Positions 62,501 through 64,000 of a stretch of DNA of 64,000 bases are shown piece after piece; within the stretch, counting starts at the first letter, position 1; the number at the start of each line of letters is the position of its first letter. The DNA is taken from contig QVRM01001993.1 in NCBI GenBank assembly GCA_003439945.1, forward strand, positions 1 to 64,000, given 5' to 3'. This stretch comes from Dermanyssus gallinae. Taxonomy: Eukaryota > Arthropoda > Arachnida > Mesostigmata > Dermanyssidae. The notes below the pieces were generated by a model, which worked only from the letters and a program-made list of their open reading frames with translations, was not told where the DNA came from and did no database searches. Both the position numbers and the translations under genes were made by a program.

Positions 62501-63230
62501 ATCTGGCAATGCCCGCCATAGTTAGTGGAACCGTTTTGTTATACTGATCAGTTTAACACCTTAATCCGTTGACTTGTGCATACTGAATCATTTTTTCAAT
62601 TGATCAAAAGCTTCTGTGGTACTTGCATAATTTATTGGCATAATGACAATCGGCAGCAGATCAGCGTACCCTTTCTTCTAGTTATCCGGCCAAATGCAAA
62701 TTAGTCCGTGTATATCTCACACATCTATGCAGATAAATACGCATGTACATCAATAGAGAGGATTGTATTGGCCCTGCTTGCTTTGCCGTTCTGTTCCAGT
62801 GCGCCCATTGCTGCTGCTGTATTGCTTCCGATACAGGATTGGGACTTCCGGTCCGCAACCCGTTAGCAGGTACACGAAGCGGTTTCTTGCCGTTCGCGGC
62901 AAGCAAACAACACGCTTTATACATATATATTGTTAAGCATCTATATAGTTTCGCAAAATTTGCACCTGAAATATGCCACACAGCCTGCCAAGGCTGTAGC
63001 TCAACATTAGCACAATCTTAAGAACGAAAAGACGCACTACCGCATTCGGAGACAGTCTTCGAGGGTCTCTCATTTCTATGTGAATAGAGGCAATAGCCGC
63101 CCGACACCTGTCGCCGATGTGCTGGGTAAAGGTCGTTGACAAACTCCAGCGGTTAGCCACAGGAGGGTATTTCGTCTGCTGCAGCCGTAAACTTATGCAA
63201 ATAAACGAAATTGTATTTTTTTATTTATAT

Positions 63231-63235
<5 letters not shown>
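62501..63235. other. No recognised feature
   Basis: Unique sequence between the ATT repeats and the right-edge relic. Confidence 0.35.

Positions 63236-63293
<58 letters not shown>
63236..63293. repeat. (AT)n microsatellite
   Basis: A 58-bp tract. A final one is at 63889-63922. Confidence 0.85.
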
Positions 63294-63296
<3 letters not shown>

Positions 63297-63479
63297 TAGC
63301 CAGCGATACAGTACTACGATACCGGCACTGAGAATCCAAACAATGCATTCGCTGAACGCATCGCAGCAGCTAATTACAAATGAGCACGGACCCAGATGTA
63401 AAACCTGAAGAGCAAGCTAACCCTGACGAATTCTACTCTAGCGTGGTACTTGGTGCATGGCCCTTATCGTTAGTACTTA

Positions 63480-63800
63480 CCCATCAAACCGATATTAATT
63501 GAATTAGAGGTGTTGTCAGATGGTCCCTGATCTTGTAGAGGGCTACGGTATTCAAGCCAAAAGTCTCCTCTACGAGTGCACATGCCATAATAACATCTGC
63601 CTTGTCGGTTGCTGTTTTTGGGCGTCCTTTACGGGATTTATTACACAGGTTGATGTATCCTGTTCGAGCATTTTCATCCCCAATGGTTGATTGAAGCTCT
63701 TCAAAGAACTAACACACATAAATCTCACTGCAAGTTGCGCCAAATACCTGTACGGAGTCCAAATTCTATTTGGGTACAGCTGTTGCGCCATTTTTTCAAA
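63480..63800 (-). pseudogene. Possible mariner N-terminal relic or unknown exon
   Basis: One minus frame reads CNKSRKGRPKTATDKADV, like RSGRPKTATDEENV of the intact mariner. The DNA matches too (aggacgcccaaaaac, then gcaac). The flanking peptide (ALVEETFGLNTVALYKIRDH) is not typical of mariner, so an unrelated exon is the main alternative. Confidence 0.35.
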
Positions 63801-63887
63801 TGTTTAAAAAATATGGCGCTGTCGGTCAGTGGGTTATCTCTCCCTCGCTCTACAATGTCGACAAGTGCTAAAACTTTTTAAGTCTCC

Positions 63888-63928
<41 letters not shown>

Positions 63929-64000
63929 AAGAAGTTTGCATGTCCGACGCCCTGTGTGATGACCCAGGCGTTGAAATCAACATAAGTACACTATAAAACG

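Overview
This is a eukaryotic nuclear window, most likely from an arthropod. A mite or other chelicerate is possible, but the sequence alone does not settle it. The evidence is spliced single-copy genes with GT-AG introns, an irritans-type mariner transposon, non-LTR retrotransposon and tRNA-derived SINE sequence, and very many (AT)n, (ATT)n and (CAA)n tracts. I see no rRNA or tRNA gene, no operon and no CRISPR array.

Three host genes can be reconstructed exon by exon, and each joins into one uninterrupted frame. On the minus strand, 21175-25388 holds four coding exons of the TFIIH core subunit p52 (GTF2H4), 470 aa. On the plus strand, 28997-33942 holds six coding exons of a SIRT6-type sirtuin, 420 aa. 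On the minus strand, 36164-40580 holds three coding exons of ribokinase (RBKS), about 312 aa. GTF2H4 and SIRT6 are divergent, with about 3.6 kb between their start codons. SIRT6 and RBKS are convergent, and the space between them carries a 0.5 kb near-perfect palindrome. TFIIH p52 (transcription and nucleotide excision repair) and SIRT6 (chromatin and repair in other animals) act in related nuclear processes. Ribokinase is cytosolic sugar metabolism. No functional link between the three is implied by the layout.

The left 21 kb is mostly intergenic: GC-rich simple-repeat belts (about 1.6-4.5 kb and 7.5-9.1 kb), then a graveyard of degenerate mariner and non-LTR pieces (10-14 kb), then a 5'-truncated LINE with an open 556-aa reverse transcriptase frame (17.4-19.3 kb). 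RBKS intron 1 contains a structurally intact mariner (1290 bp, perfect 26-bp inverted repeats, complete D,D34D transposase) inserted into the terminal repeat of a second inverted-repeat element. GTF2H4 intron 2 contains an 864-bp element made largely of two long inverted arms.

From 41 kb to the right edge no host gene is recognised. There are three broken, oppositely oriented pieces of one unusual reverse-transcriptase family (43.9-46 kb), a tRNA-derived SINE (50.8 kb), two adjacent hairpins (51.2 kb), a GC-rich belt full of CAA, CAG, GTC, CT and AT repeats (47.4-61.6 kb) that could hold untranslated or low-complexity exons, and further mariner relics (58.6 and 63.6 kb). Several short interspersed repeat families have two or three copies inside this single window.
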